Origin: Candidatus Hydrogenedentota bacterium
GTDB lineage: Bacteria > Hydrogenedentota > Hydrogenedentia > Hydrogenedentales > CAITNO01
Reading direction: 5' to 3'
Length of the DNA: 64,000 nt
Assembly: GCA_018056705.1 (NCBI GenBank)
Contig: JAGPFE010000002.1
Coordinates: 1 to 64,000, forward strand
A program made the position numbers and the translations under genes. Positions 36,077 through 44,613 of this stretch are shown here, piece by piece. A model generated the notes under the pieces. The model was given only the letters and a program-made list of their open reading frames with translations. It did no database searches and was not told the origin of the DNA. How positions within the stretch are numbered: position 1 is the first letter of the stretch; every line of letters starts with the position of its first letter.

Positions 36077-38041
36077 ATGGTGAGCCGCGCCCGCAAACCG
36101 AGGCGACGGGAACCGGCCCCGAAGGCCGTCCGCGCGAGAACGGGGGAGGATTACCGGTCGCGGGCGGTCTGGGTGCTGGCGCTTGCCCTGGTGGGTTTCA
36201 CCCTGCTGCTGTACCTGCCCACCCTCGGGTTTACCTTCCTGATCGTTGACGACGACGAGATTGTCACCAGGAACGACGGCGTGCGGGCGGGGCTTTCGCT
36301 GGCGGGGATTCGGTACGCGTTCAGCAGTTTCAACTTTCATATCTGGATGCCCCTGACCACGCTGACGCACCAGTTTGACTGGACCCTGTTCCAGAACGGG
36401 GCTTCCGGTCACCACTTTCACAGCGTGGCATGGCACGCGGCGACGGTGGGGTTGCTGTTCCTTGTGCTGTGGGAGATTACCGGCCGGATTCCGGAGAGCC
36501 TGCTGGCGGCGGCGCTGTTTGCCTGTCATCCGACCCGGTCGGGAGCGGTGGCGTGGGTGGCGTCGCGCAAGGAACTGGTCTGCGGTTTTTTCTACCTGCT
36601 CAGCGTGTGGTGGTACCTGCGATGGGTCCGGCGCCCGGGCCCCAGGTCATGGCTGTATTGCACCGCGGCAGGGGTGGCCGCGATGATGGGCAAGCCCATG
36701 GCGGTGACCCTGCCCGCGGCGTTGCTGCTGCTGGACGGGCTGGTGCTGCGCCGCGCGGGAGACTGGCGCCGCTGGCCCGGGCTGGTCCTGGAAAAGTTGC
36801 CCCTGGTCGTCATGGCGGGGGTGGTTTCGGTGGTGGCATGGTATGGGCAGGAAGCGGAAGGTCGACAGTGGTATCCCGTGCCGCCCTTCGATTTCCGGGT
36901 TCAGAATGCTTTCTACAGCGTGGCGCGGTACCTCTGGCACACGGTATGGCCCGTGGGACTGGTGTATCACTATCCGGAACTGCGCCTGACCCTGCGACCC
37001 TGGCACGCGCTGCTGGGGGTGGCGGTCATCGCGGGGGTAACGCTGGTCCTCTACTGGCGCGCGCGGCGCTGGAAAGACGCCATGCCGCTGGCGGGGTGGC
37101 TGTGGTTTCTGCTGACCCTGACGCCCGTGCTGGGGATCATCGGCTTCGCCAACGCCGCCATGGCCGACCGGTACCTGTATATTCCCCACATGGGACTGCT
37201 GGCGGCGATGACCTGCCTGCTGGCCCGGCTGTTCGGTGTGCCCGCGGGGAAAGATCCCGTACCGGAGGACGTGCCGCTGAAACAGCACCTTCGCGCGGTG
37301 TTCTGGCCGGAGGCGTCGCGAACGAGGTGGTTCGTGGTGGCTGGCGCGCTGCTGCTTACGGCCACGGCGGTGGCAGGGGTGGTCGAGACGCTGCCGTGGC
37401 GGGACGATGAGAAACTGAACGAGCGGGCCATCGCCGTCACGCCGGGCGGCAATGCCATGGCAGAGGTTAACCTCGCCCAGGTCCGGACGGCCCAGGGCCG
37501 GTACGATGAAGCCATCGCGCTGTTCCAGTCGGCCGTGGAGCGGGAGCCGTTCAACGTGTTCTGGCGCTACAACATGGCCTGGGGCCTGAACGAGGCGGGC
37601 CGCTACGCCGATGCCCTGCGGTACATCGATACCCGGATGGCGGACATCGCCGACACCCATTTCGTGCTCCAATTGCGCGCGAACGTGTGCGCCAGGCTGG
37701 GGGACAAGCGGTGCGAAGTGGACTCGCTGGAGAAGCTGGCAAGGTATAAGCCCGACGATGCGGCTAACTGGGCCCGGATCGCGCAACTGAAAGATGAACT
37801 GGGAGATCGCGCGGGCGCCATCGAGGCCCTGGAGAAGGCCGTGAGCCTGCGGGCAGACAAAAATCCCCGCATGCGGGACATGGCGGAGTTGCTCAGGCGG
37901 TTACGGGAGGGAGAACTGCCTGGAGGACAACCGGGAAACGGTCCTTCTTCGTCGGACATAGAAGGATGGGCGGAAAGGGAATCGCGGCGGCTGGGGGGTA
38001 CCCCGGAGTCATACGGCGAAACGCCCCCCCTGAAACCGTAA
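36077..38041 (+). CDS. Polytopic membrane protein with C-terminal TPR repeats (GT-C/TMTC-like)
   Basis: 654 aa. A basic N-terminus precedes roughly ten hydrophobic helices between residues 30 and 440, beginning 'VWVLALALVGFTLLLYLPTL'. The first outer loop has acidic residues ('IVDDDEIVTRND'), as in GT-C glycosyltransferases. Conserved-looking pieces 'FACHPTRSGAVAWVASRKEL' and 'NAAMADRYLYIPHMGLLAA' match the DUF1736/TMTC layout. After the last helix come about four TPR-like repeats ('VNLAQVRTAQGRYDEAIALF', 'WGLNEAGRYADALRYI', 'LKDELGDRAGAIEALEKAV'). Such proteins transfer sugars or mannose from lipid carriers, but the activity is inferred from architecture alone. Confidence 0.75.
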   Translation: MVSRARKPRRREPAPKAVRARTGEDYRSRAVWVLALALVGFTLLLYLPTLGFTFLIVDDDEIVTRNDGVRAGLSLAGIRYAFSSFNFHIWMPLTTLTHQFDWTLFQNGASGHHFHSVAWHAATVGLLFLVLWEITGRIPESLLAAALFACHPTRSGAVAWVASRKELVCGFFYLLSVWWYLRWVRRPGPRSWLYCTAAGVAAMMGKPMAVTLPAALLLLDGLVLRRAGDWRRWPGLVLEKLPLVVMAGVVSVVAWYGQEAEGRQWYPVPPFDFRVQNAFYSVARYLWHTVWPVGLVYHYPELRLTLRPWHALLGVAVIAGVTLVLYWRARRWKDAMPLAGWLWFLLTLTPVLGIIGFANAAMADRYLYIPHMGLLAAMTCLLARLFGVPAGKDPVPEDVPLKQHLRAVFWPEASRTRWFVVAGALLLTATAVAGVVETLPWRDDEKLNERAIAVTPGGNAMAEVNLAQVRTAQGRYDEAIALFQSAVEREPFNVFWRYNMAWGLNEAGRYADALRYIDTRMADIADTHFVLQLRANVCARLGDKRCEVDSLEKLARYKPDDAANWARIAQLKDELGDRAGAIEALEKAVSLRADKNPRMRDMAELLRRLREGELPGGQPGNGPSSSDIEGWAERESRRLGGTPESYGETPPLKP

Positions 38042-38073
38042 CGGGATCGCGGCAACAAGGTCGCGCCAGGGCC

Positions 38074-38115
38074 AGAAAAAGAGAGACGCCGTCTCCCGGG
38101 CAGGTTGACGGCGTC
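38074..38115 (-). terminator. Rho-independent terminator of the transketolase gene
   Basis: Nine-base arms gacgccgtc (38085-38093) and gacggcgtc (38107-38115). On the minus strand the stem is followed by TCTCTTTTTC. It starts 28 bases after the stop. Confidence 0.75.
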
Positions 38116-38142
38116 AGAACGATAAACGGTTGACGGGCGTCA

Positions 38143-40056
38143 TCAACCGGCCATCGCGCGGATTTTGGCCAGGATGCTGTCGGGATCGATGCCCTGGTGG
38201 AACATGTGCTCGGAGAGCCCGCCGTGTCCCGGTTTTGTCACGCCCATGTGGGCGTACCGGGGGGAGCAACCCCGTTCCAGCAGCCACGTGCCGTAGCGCG
38301 CGCCAAGCCCGGTTTTCACGTTCTGGCTTTCCACCACCAGCACGAAGGGCGCCCGGCCGACCCGCTCCAGCATGGCGTCGTCCGGCACGTTCAGCGTGGG
38401 CTTGTTGATCAGCCCGACGTCAATGCCCGATTCCTTCGCCCGCTCGACCGCGTCCAGCGCGCGGCAGAGCATATCGCCGTAAGCGACGACCCATCCCGCC
38501 GTGCCTTCCCGGACGATTTCGTCTTTCCCGGGCGTGAACGTGTAGCCGTCGGCGTACATCCTGTTACCTTTCGGGTCCAGGATGAAGGGCAGCGTGCTGC
38601 GGAGGGTGAACACGAAACGGATGCCGGGATCGTTCCAGATCCGCTCCACCACGGCCTTGAGTTGCAGGGCGTCGGCGGGGAAGTACAGGCGGGTAGTGTC
38701 GCCCTCGGCGATGCCGCTGTCGGCCAGCATGATGTTGATGCCGTAGTGGCAGGTGTTGTCGGCCATGTCATCGATGCCGGCGTGGGAGAAGTGGCAGATG
38801 GCCCGCGCGCCGTTGAGCCGGGCCATGGTGAGTTCGGAGATGATCATTTCCAGGAACGCGGAGAAGGTGCTGAAGATCCCCTGGCGGCTGGGGGTGGTGT
38901 TGGGCTCGAAGCCAAAGCCTGCCGCGGCGGAGAAGTTGCCCCGTTCCTGCACGCCACCGTTCAGGCAGACCTCGGGGAACTGCTGGCGGATGCCCTTGAG
39001 TCCCGTGGAACCCTCGAGATCCGAGTCGACCACCAGGACGGACGCCTTCCGCTCGGCTTCGCTGAGACGGCCGAGTATGCCGTTCACGATGTTGCCGAAT
39101 TCCACGCGGTTGCTGGCTGTCTCGGAGGAACAGCCCCGGTACGCGGCCTTGACGGATACCTTCGCTACCGATTCCAGGTAGGCAACCGCGTCATCATGTC
39201 CCCGTTCCTTGAGGTACGCGACGGCGTGTTCCTTTTTGATCACGTCGTGGCCGGCGTGGGTGCCCTCGATACCCGGCACGCCCGGGGCCATCTTGCGGCG
39301 GTTGATCACCGCGACGGGCCCTTCCTGCCGGGCCGCCTGGACCATCCGCGCGAAGAGGTTTTCGAGGTCTTCGCCATCCCCGGTGGATACCGGCAGGCCG
39401 TGACCTTCGAGGGTTCTGGCCACGCTGAAGCCCGGCAGGTACTGGGAGGGATGACCGGAAATCGTTACGTCGTTGTCGTCCACCACGACCTTGACGTTGA
39501 CCTTGTGGGCCACGGCGAAGCGGGCTGCCTCGGCGTCATCGCCTTCCATCTGCGAACCGTCTGATCCAAACAGGAACACGATCTGGTCGGGATGGGCCTT
39601 GGCCACGCCGTTCACGAAGGGCCAGAGGTGTCCCAGCCGCCCCGAGGCGAACTTGATGCCGAGCGCCGCGTCGGGCTCGGGATGGCCATAGAGTCCCTCG
39701 TTGGCCTCGCGGTAATGGAGCAGTTTTTCCAGGGGCATTTCGCCATTGAACGCCGCGAGGGCGTACTGCAGGGCCACCCTGTGGCCCCCCTCGTCGAAGT
39801 GCACCGGGTAGACGCGGCCGGGCGCGCCTTTCATGAACGCGTCGGCGATCAGGGCCTCGGGCACGATGCTGTAGGCGCCGCCCGTGTGGCCGCCCAGGCC
39901 CTTGGCGCCCGCCACGGCGGTAAAGAAGATGATGGCGTCGCGCATGACCTGGATATTCGTCCGGAGTTGTGCCAGTTGTTCGGCGCTCAGCCGGTCCGTG
40001 GTGAACGGATCGATGGCCAGAGGCTTGTACGCGCTGATGTCAAGGGGAAAACTCAT
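38143..40056 (-). CDS. Transketolase-like protein (divergent)
   Basis: 637 aa from the ATG at 40056, with GGAGG eight bases upstream. The thiamine diphosphate motif is 'GSDGSQMEGDDAEAARFA' leading to 'VVVDDNDVTISG'. The pyrimidine domain has the catalytic-Glu region 'LNGGVQERGNFSAAAGF' and 'HFSHAGIDDMADNTCHYGIN'; a transketolase C-terminal domain closes with 'FVLVVESQNVKTGLGARYGT'. The first substrate loop reads 'GLGGHTGGAYSIVPEALIAD', unlike the 'SGHPGxPxGxAD' of classical enzymes. It probably moves two-carbon ketol groups in the pentose phosphate route, but the loop differences leave room for a different ketose or phosphoketolase-like substrate. Confidence 0.8.
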   Translation of the reverse strand: MSFPLDISAYKPLAIDPFTTDRLSAEQLAQLRTNIQVMRDAIIFFTAVAGAKGLGGHTGGAYSIVPEALIADAFMKGAPGRVYPVHFDEGGHRVALQYALAAFNGEMPLEKLLHYREANEGLYGHPEPDAALGIKFASGRLGHLWPFVNGVAKAHPDQIVFLFGSDGSQMEGDDAEAARFAVAHKVNVKVVVDDNDVTISGHPSQYLPGFSVARTLEGHGLPVSTGDGEDLENLFARMVQAARQEGPVAVINRRKMAPGVPGIEGTHAGHDVIKKEHAVAYLKERGHDDAVAYLESVAKVSVKAAYRGCSSETASNRVEFGNIVNGILGRLSEAERKASVLVVDSDLEGSTGLKGIRQQFPEVCLNGGVQERGNFSAAAGFGFEPNTTPSRQGIFSTFSAFLEMIISELTMARLNGARAICHFSHAGIDDMADNTCHYGINIMLADSGIAEGDTTRLYFPADALQLKAVVERIWNDPGIRFVFTLRSTLPFILDPKGNRMYADGYTFTPGKDEIVREGTAGWVVAYGDMLCRALDAVERAKESGIDVGLINKPTLNVPDDAMLERVGRAPFVLVVESQNVKTGLGARYGTWLLERGCSPRYAHMGVTKPGHGGLSEHMFHQGIDPDSILAKIRAMAG

Positions 40057-40370
40057 GGTTCGGCCCTCCGCCTGGGTTGATGAAAGGTGAAACAATCCTA
40101 CGATTACGCCGGGTCCGGCTCAGCGACCGGACGGGGCAAGTATAACATAAAATCCTGTCGGGACGGGGAGAAAACGCGTCGCGCGGTCATACCGACACGT
40201 CATGCCCACCGGTGTATTTCCGCGTAGCGCTGGAGGGGCTTGATCGCGCGAAGACATGTATTTCCTGAACGCCATCGCGAACGATGCGTTCGAGTTTAAG
40301 TCGCGCGGATTTTTGCGCTGGACGCGAGAGCCTAAGGGGAGGTGTTGGAGTTCAGGTCCCCAAAAAAATG

Positions 40371-40494
40371 GTCATTTCGAGCGAAGCGAGAAATCTTCCC
40401 TCCCGCTTCAGAGAGGGATTCACTCAAGCGGGAGTTCTGGCCACGGCCAGCACGCGCGTGTTGGATTTCTCCTCACTTCGTTCGTCGAAATGAC
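40371..40494. repeat. Inverted-repeat (REP/MITE-like) intergenic element
   Basis: The left end reads gtcatttcgagcgaagcgag (40371-40390) and continues aaatct. The right end (40464-40494) is its imperfect reverse complement, gatttct...cacttcg...gtcgaaatgac. Inside lies another inverted pair, ctcccgctt (40400-40408) and aagcgggag (40426-40434). Elements with this 'gtcatttcgagcgaagcgag' end are widespread in bacterial intergenic DNA and give spurious peptides with 'VISSEARNL' or 'CHFDERSEEKS'; both appear here. It has no coding capacity. Confidence 0.85.
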
Positions 40495-40740
40495 AGGGGC
40501 TGGGATGTCGAAATGACCGGGACTGGTATGTGAAATGACCGGGGCTGGTATGTCGAAATGACAGGGGCTTGGGATGTCGGGATACAGGGACTGGGGAGGT
40601 CGGGATAACAGGGACTTGGGATGTCGAAATGCCAGAGACTTGGCTGGTTGGAATGCCAGAGACGTGGTGAGTCAGAATGCCAGAGACGTGGTATGTCGGA
40701 ATGCCAGAGACCAGTGATGAGACTGGTTCGTCGGAATGGT
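40484..40740. repeat. Degenerate tandem array, about 11 units of 23-24 bp
   Basis: Units follow the pattern kATGTCGrAATGmCmGrGrCTTGG, each beginning with a variant of the gtcgaaatgac that ends the inverted-repeat element. Early units keep gtcgaaatgac; later units drift to gtcggaatgcc and agagac. The array runs directly on from the element with no gap. Confidence 0.85.
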
Positions 40741-40807
40741 GGCGACCCGCGCCCCTCTCCAGGAAAAGGGAACTTACCTGCGACCCGCGGGCGCGTGTTT
40801 TTGTGGT

Positions 40808-40837
40808 TTGGGTAACGGTCGCGGGGTGTGTTATGCT
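40808..40837 (+). promoter_or_regulatory. Putative nadA promoter
   Basis: TTGGGT (40808-40813), 18 bp spacer ending TGT, TATGCT (40832-40837), an extended -10 about 68 bases before the nadA ATG. Confidence 0.5.
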
Positions 40838-40904
40838 TAACAAACCGTGGTATCGCCATGAAACGTGACTCGCGCGTTCGCGTGTTTCCGGGGATAACAA
40901 TCCA

Positions 40905-41978
40905 ATGACTTCTCTCGCGACGATTTCCAGCACGGGTTCACTGGAAGAGTTTACCGAGGCCCTCGTAGCCCGGATGAAGGGCGTGGTGCCCGAGTCGGAG
41001 ACCCGGTGGAAGGCCCCGATCGCCTGGGAAATTCTGCGCGTCAAGGAAGAGGTCAACGCCGTCATCCTCGGGCACAATTACATGGAGCCCGTGCTGTATC
41101 ACAGTGTTCCCGATTACACCGGTGATTCGTTGCAGTTGTCGGCGATTGCCGCCGGCACCAATGCCGACGTGATCGTTTTCTGCGGCGTGTGGTTCATGGG
41201 TGAAACGGCCAAGATCCTGAACCCCGATAAAATCGTGCTGGTGCCTTCCACGCGGGCGGGTTGCTCGCTGGCGGAGGGCGTAACCGCCGAGGACGTGTTG
41301 CGGTTGCGCGAGCGGTTCCCCGGGACGCCAGTGGTGTCCTACGTGAACACCTACGCGACGGTCAAGGCTGTTTCGGACTACTGCTGCACGTCGGGCAACG
41401 CGGACAAGGTGGTCAAACACCTGCTCGACGCGGGCCACCGGGAAATCATTTTCGTTCCGGACCGATACCTGGCCGAAAACACGGCCCGGCAGTTAGGCGC
41501 GCGGTTCTGGATGGCCGGAGGCGAGGAAGAACAGCCGCCCGTGGGCGATGGGCCGCTGGTGATCGGCTGGCGGGCCCGTTGCGAGGTGCATGAACTGTTC
41601 ACGCCGGAAGACGTGGACAACGTGCGGCGACAGTACCCGGACGCGGTCATTCTGGCGCATCCCGAGTGCAGCCCCGAGGTCATCGCGAAGGTAGACATCG
41701 CGGGCAGCACGAAACTGATGGTGGATTACGTGCGAGACAGCAAAACCGCGCGGAGGGTGGCCCTGTTTACCGAGTGCGCCATGGGTGACAACCTCGCGGC
41801 GGAGTTTCCGGAAAAGGAGCTGGTCCGGTCCTGCTCCCTGCGGTGCAAGCACATGAATACGATCACGCTCGAGGACACGTTGCGGTCGTTGCGCACGCTG
41901 ACGCCGCGGGTGGAACTCGACCCGGATATTATCGCCAGGGCCAGGCAGCCTATTGATCGCATGCTGGCCATTCGCTGA
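40905..41978 (+). CDS. nadA: Quinolinate synthase
   Basis: 357 aa. The substrate-site pieces 'ILGHNYMEPVLYHSVPDYTG' and 'STRAGCSLAEGV' and the three cluster cysteines in 'IVFCGVWFMGETAK', 'HPECSPEV' and 'RSCSLRCKHMN' identify it. It condenses iminoaspartate with dihydroxyacetone phosphate using an oxygen-sensitive [4Fe-4S] cluster, the key step to NAD. No nadB or nadC is adjacent. The ribosome site is weak (GGGGAT fifteen bases before the ATG). Confidence 0.96.
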   Translation: MTSLATISSTGSLEEFTEALVARMKGVVPESETRWKAPIAWEILRVKEEVNAVILGHNYMEPVLYHSVPDYTGDSLQLSAIAAGTNADVIVFCGVWFMGETAKILNPDKIVLVPSTRAGCSLAEGVTAEDVLRLRERFPGTPVVSYVNTYATVKAVSDYCCTSGNADKVVKHLLDAGHREIIFVPDRYLAENTARQLGARFWMAGGEEEQPPVGDGPLVIGWRARCEVHELFTPEDVDNVRRQYPDAVILAHPECSPEVIAKVDIAGSTKLMVDYVRDSKTARRVALFTECAMGDNLAAEFPEKELVRSCSLRCKHMNTITLEDTLRSLRTLTPRVELDPDIIARARQPIDRMLAIR

Positions 41979-42059
41979 CGGCATGGGCAGGGTGCCGGAG
42001 AGGTTCAAGTGCCAACGCGCCGACGAATGAGTCGGCGGGCGGATCCATGGAGACCGGAG

Positions 42060-42281
42060 ATGAAATATTTCAGAACCGCCCAGTTTGTGCCTGGTAAAGG
42101 CCAGGCGTGGACCTACTACGAATGCGACGACACGGGCACCATTCAGCGGCAACTGACGTACATTCCGGAGACGGGGGAAATCAGAAAGGTTCCCGATCCG
42201 ATTGTCCGGAAACTGTATCGTCCCGAACTGCTGCAGGACGCGGACCCGGAGGAATTCCGCAAGCTCTGGGAGGAAACCTGA
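42060..42281 (+). CDS. Small hypothetical protein
   Basis: 73 aa. The ATG at 42060 has GGAG seven bases upstream; a longer frame from 42009 begins with a non-ATG-type basic stretch and is less likely. The sequence is compact and charged: 'MKYFRTAQFVPGKGQAWTYY', 'ECDDTGTIQRQLTYIPETGE', then 'KVPDPIVRKLYRPELLQDAD'. It looks like a small beta-sheet domain followed by a helix, faintly like DUF6881-type proteins; I cannot assign a function. The PHP gene starts three bases after its stop, so the two are probably cotranslated. Confidence 0.7.
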   Translation: MKYFRTAQFVPGKGQAWTYYECDDTGTIQRQLTYIPETGEIRKVPDPIVRKLYRPELLQDADPEEFRKLWEET

Positions 42282-42283
42282 TC

Positions 42284-43159
42284 ATGCCTCGCCTGGTGTC
42301 CCCTTATGGGAAAGTGGCGGACGGGTGGTTACGGGGTAACCTGCACACGCATACCATGGCCAGCGATGGTTACCTGCCCCCGTGGGAGATGGTGACGGAA
42401 TACGCCAGGCTGGGGTACGACTTCCTGATGCTCAGCGATCACGACACGTTGACCCCGGTGGCAGGACTCGATGCCCGGGGGATGGTACTCATACCCGGCC
42501 ACGAAGTTACCGCTGAAGGCGGGCACATGCTTCACGTGAACGCCAGCAGGGTGGTTCCTGCCCTGAAGAACCGCCAGCGGGTAATCGATCGGATCAACGC
42601 GGACGGCGGCATGGCCGTGCTGTGTCATCCCAACTGGGAAGCGTCGTTCAACCACTGGCCCCAGAAAGACCTGGAAAGGTTGACCGGGTACGCGGGAATA
42701 GAGATTTTCAATGGAATAGCCGTGCGTCATCCCGGTAACGCCGACGCGACCGACCGCTGGGACCAGTTGCTGGGGAAAGGCCGGAGGGTGTGGGGATTCG
42801 GCAACGACGACACGCACAAGCCGGTGGACCAGGCAATGGCCTGGAACATGGTCCACGCGAAAGATCGATCGGTGGAGGGCATTGTCGACGCGCTGCGGTC
42901 AGGACGGTTTTACGTGAGCACGGGAGTGTACATCGATGCCATCCGGGTGTCCGGGCGACACATCCGGGTGGAAGCTCGGAATGCCCAGTGCTACGACCTG
43001 ATTGCCGATTTTGGGCGGGTAGTCGCGCGGGTTGCTGATTCCAACCTGGATTTCGAAGTGCCCTGGGAATTCTGGGACCGTTTTACGTACATCCGGGTGG
43101 TATGCCATGGCCCAGCGGCCATCCAGGCCTGGACCCAGCCCTTTTTCCTGGAAAAATGA
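42284..43159 (+). CDS. PHP-domain phosphoesterase
   Basis: 291 aa from the ATG at 42284, with GGGAGG upstream inside the previous gene. Metal-binding motifs are clear: 'GNLHTHTMASDGYLPPWEMV', 'FLMLSDHDTLTPV', 'PGHEVTAEGGHMLHVNA', 'VLCHPNWE' and 'GFGNDDTHKP'. These give the trinuclear site of PHP phosphatases/phosphodiesterases. The C-terminal 60 residues add a small beta domain ('SGRFYVSTGVYIDAIRVSG'). A hydrolase of nucleotides or small phosphoesters is likely, but the substrate is unknown. Confidence 0.88.
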   Translation: MPRLVSPYGKVADGWLRGNLHTHTMASDGYLPPWEMVTEYARLGYDFLMLSDHDTLTPVAGLDARGMVLIPGHEVTAEGGHMLHVNASRVVPALKNRQRVIDRINADGGMAVLCHPNWEASFNHWPQKDLERLTGYAGIEIFNGIAVRHPGNADATDRWDQLLGKGRRVWGFGNDDTHKPVDQAMAWNMVHAKDRSVEGIVDALRSGRFYVSTGVYIDAIRVSGRHIRVEARNAQCYDLIADFGRVVARVADSNLDFEVPWEFWDRFTYIRVVCHGPAAIQAWTQPFFLEK

Positions 43160-43169
43160 CGCGCGGATT

Positions 43170-44462
43170 TCAGGATGCCCCGGCGACCGGCTTGCCAAGG
43201 GCTTTTCGAATAGCCTCGGTCAGGGTCTTGTCCACGTTTTCCGCGTACCCGTTATGGATCCACGCGACTTTGCCGTTGGCGTCGACGACCACAAGGAAGG
43301 GAATCCCCTGGACGCCGAAATCCCTGGCCACGCGTCCGTCAGCATCGTAGAGGACCTCCAGGGTGATCCCGTTTTTCTTGATGAATCGTTCCGCGAGATC
43401 CCGGGTTTCCTGCAGGTTGACCGCGTAGAAAGCGACCGGTTCGTTTTGCATGGTATTTGCCACGGCATTGACCTTGGGCATGGCCATGCGACATGGGCCG
43501 CACCAGGAAGCCCAGAAATCGAGCACGACCACCTTCTTGCCCTTGAAATCGGACAGGCGGACCGTATTGCCCTTGGCGTCGGAGAGCGAAAAATCCGGAA
43601 CGTCCTCTCCAACCTTCAGGTTTCCCGATTCCTTGCCCTCTTCTTTCGCGTCTGGCGGAGGCGTGAACGCGAAGAGGTCGTCTGCGATATTCGCGTTCGG
43701 CCGCCAGCCGGTGATTTCCACCGAGGCGAGCAGTTTCAGGTTGAGTCCGGAGTGGGCTTCATCCTTCAAGTCGGCGCTCATGTCCGCTTCAAGCCGACGG
43801 ATTGACCGGGGTGTTTCCCTCGTGCAATAGGTCCGGAGGGTGAAGCGTTCGTAGACCATCTCGCAGACTTGGCACATTTCCGATCCGACAGGCTCGTCCG
43901 GCAGGCGCTTGAGGGCCTTGGCCTGTTGCAGGATGATGAGGTTTCCATTCAGAAAGTCGGCCAGCCAGGTCGTGATGGCTTCAAACGGTCCACCGGGAGC
44001 CCGGGACATGAATTCGGACCGCGAGAGGGTGGGCTCTACTTTCATGTACCGCTTGACCGGAGGCAGGTAGACCCATTGGGAGGTTCCATCCGAGATCAGC
44101 CACACTTCTTCGTTACCAGCCTTGAGTTCGTAGCGGATTTTGTCTTGCCCTTTCATCCGAACCGAGCCGTTTATGACGGTTTCCCGGGTCTGATCCCCAC
44201 GGGTCAGGGTCGAACGCATCAGCAACTCGAAACTCAGCGAATCCAGGTCCACCACGGATTGCATCAGGGCGCTGAAGATCTCGGAAGGCGCTTCTTCCGG
44301 CGAGGAAGATGGCACGTTCGATTCGCCAGCCGTCCCCCCACCCGGTTCCGGAACCGTTGAGGCCGCTGGTGGATCCACGCTTACGGCCGCGCGCGCGCCC
44401 AGCAGAAGCAGGATTCCCAGCAGCACGCGTCCTCGATTCATGCGTCCGAACCAGGTTTGCAT
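43170..44462 (-). CDS. Secreted LolA-like (DUF2092-type) protein fused to a TlpA-like thioredoxin
   Basis: About 430 aa; the ATG at 44462 has AAAGGA at a better distance than the ATG at 44468. A signal peptide ([18 protein letters not shown]) is followed by a Ser/Pro/Glu-rich stretch. Residues about 70-290 look like a LolA/DUF2092 beta-half-barrel: '[15 protein letters not shown]', '[20 protein letters not shown]', '[16 protein letters not shown]'. The C-terminal 140 residues are a TlpA/ResA thioredoxin with '[19 protein letters not shown]' and '[16 protein letters not shown]' (cis-Pro). It should act in the periplasm on disulfides, perhaps on a lipoprotein-carrying partner. The fusion is common in Planctomycetes-like genomes. 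Confidence 0.85.
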   Translation of the reverse strand: MQTWFGRMNRGRVLLGILLLLGARAAVSVDPPAASTVPEPGGGTAGESNVPSSSPEEAPSEIFSALMQSVVDLDSLSFELLMRSTLTRGDQTRETVINGSVRMKGQDKIRYELKAGNEEVWLISDGTSQWVYLPPVKRYMKVEPTLSRSEFMSRAPGGPFEAITTWLADFLNGNLIILQQAKALKRLPDEPVGSEMCQVCEMVYERFTLRTYCTRETPRSIRRLEADMSADLKDEAHSGLNLKLLASVEITGWRPNANIADDLFAFTPPPDAKEEGKESGNLKVGEDVPDFSLSDAKGNTVRLSDFKGKKVVVLDFWASWCGPCRMAMPKVNAVANTMQNEPVAFYAVNLQETRDLAERFIKKNGITLEVLYDADGRVARDFGVQGIPFLVVVDANGKVAWIHNGYAENVDKTLTEAIRKALGKPVAGAS

Positions 44463-44523
44463 CGGCATTTCCTTTCCGCGCGGGGTGATCCGGATCCCAC
44501 GTCTCCATGCGGGTACTCCGGAA

Positions 44524-44553
44524 TTGCGGCACGCGCTCAACATGGGCTATTAT
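44524..44553 (+). promoter_or_regulatory. Putative metK promoter
   Basis: TTGCGG (44524-44529), 18 bp spacer, TATTAT (44548-44553). The leader to the metK ATG is about 55 bases, too short for a SAM riboswitch, and none is seen. Confidence 0.55.
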
Positions 44554-44613
44554 ACCCCCAAACCGGATGAAATCGTTTTCATGTCGCGAACGCGGCAAGG
44601 CAGGATACCTTCC

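Larger units (their letters stand above)
40096..40904. other. Long non-coding gap with repeats between the transketolase and nadA
   Basis: About 800 bases without a credible gene. 40096-40370 shows nothing I can name. 40371-40494 is an inverted-repeat element, 40484-40740 a tandem array, and 40808-40837 a likely nadA promoter. Open frames here translate the repeats into low-complexity peptides and are not genes. Confidence 0.75.

Noticed and set aside
40484..40740. CRISPR array
   Set aside because: The unit is 23-24 bp head to tail with no unique spacers, drifts steadily, and no cas gene is near.
40256..41077. Open frames over the repeat region (both strands), including one of 217 codons on the minus strand
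   Set aside because: They translate the inverted-repeat element and tandem units into low-complexity peptides (for example repeats of 'VSGIPT'), and the minus frame overlaps the start of nadA. They are repeat artefacts.
44553..44613. SAM riboswitch before metK
   Set aside because: The leader is about 55 bases and lacks the conserved stems; no such fold could be drawn.
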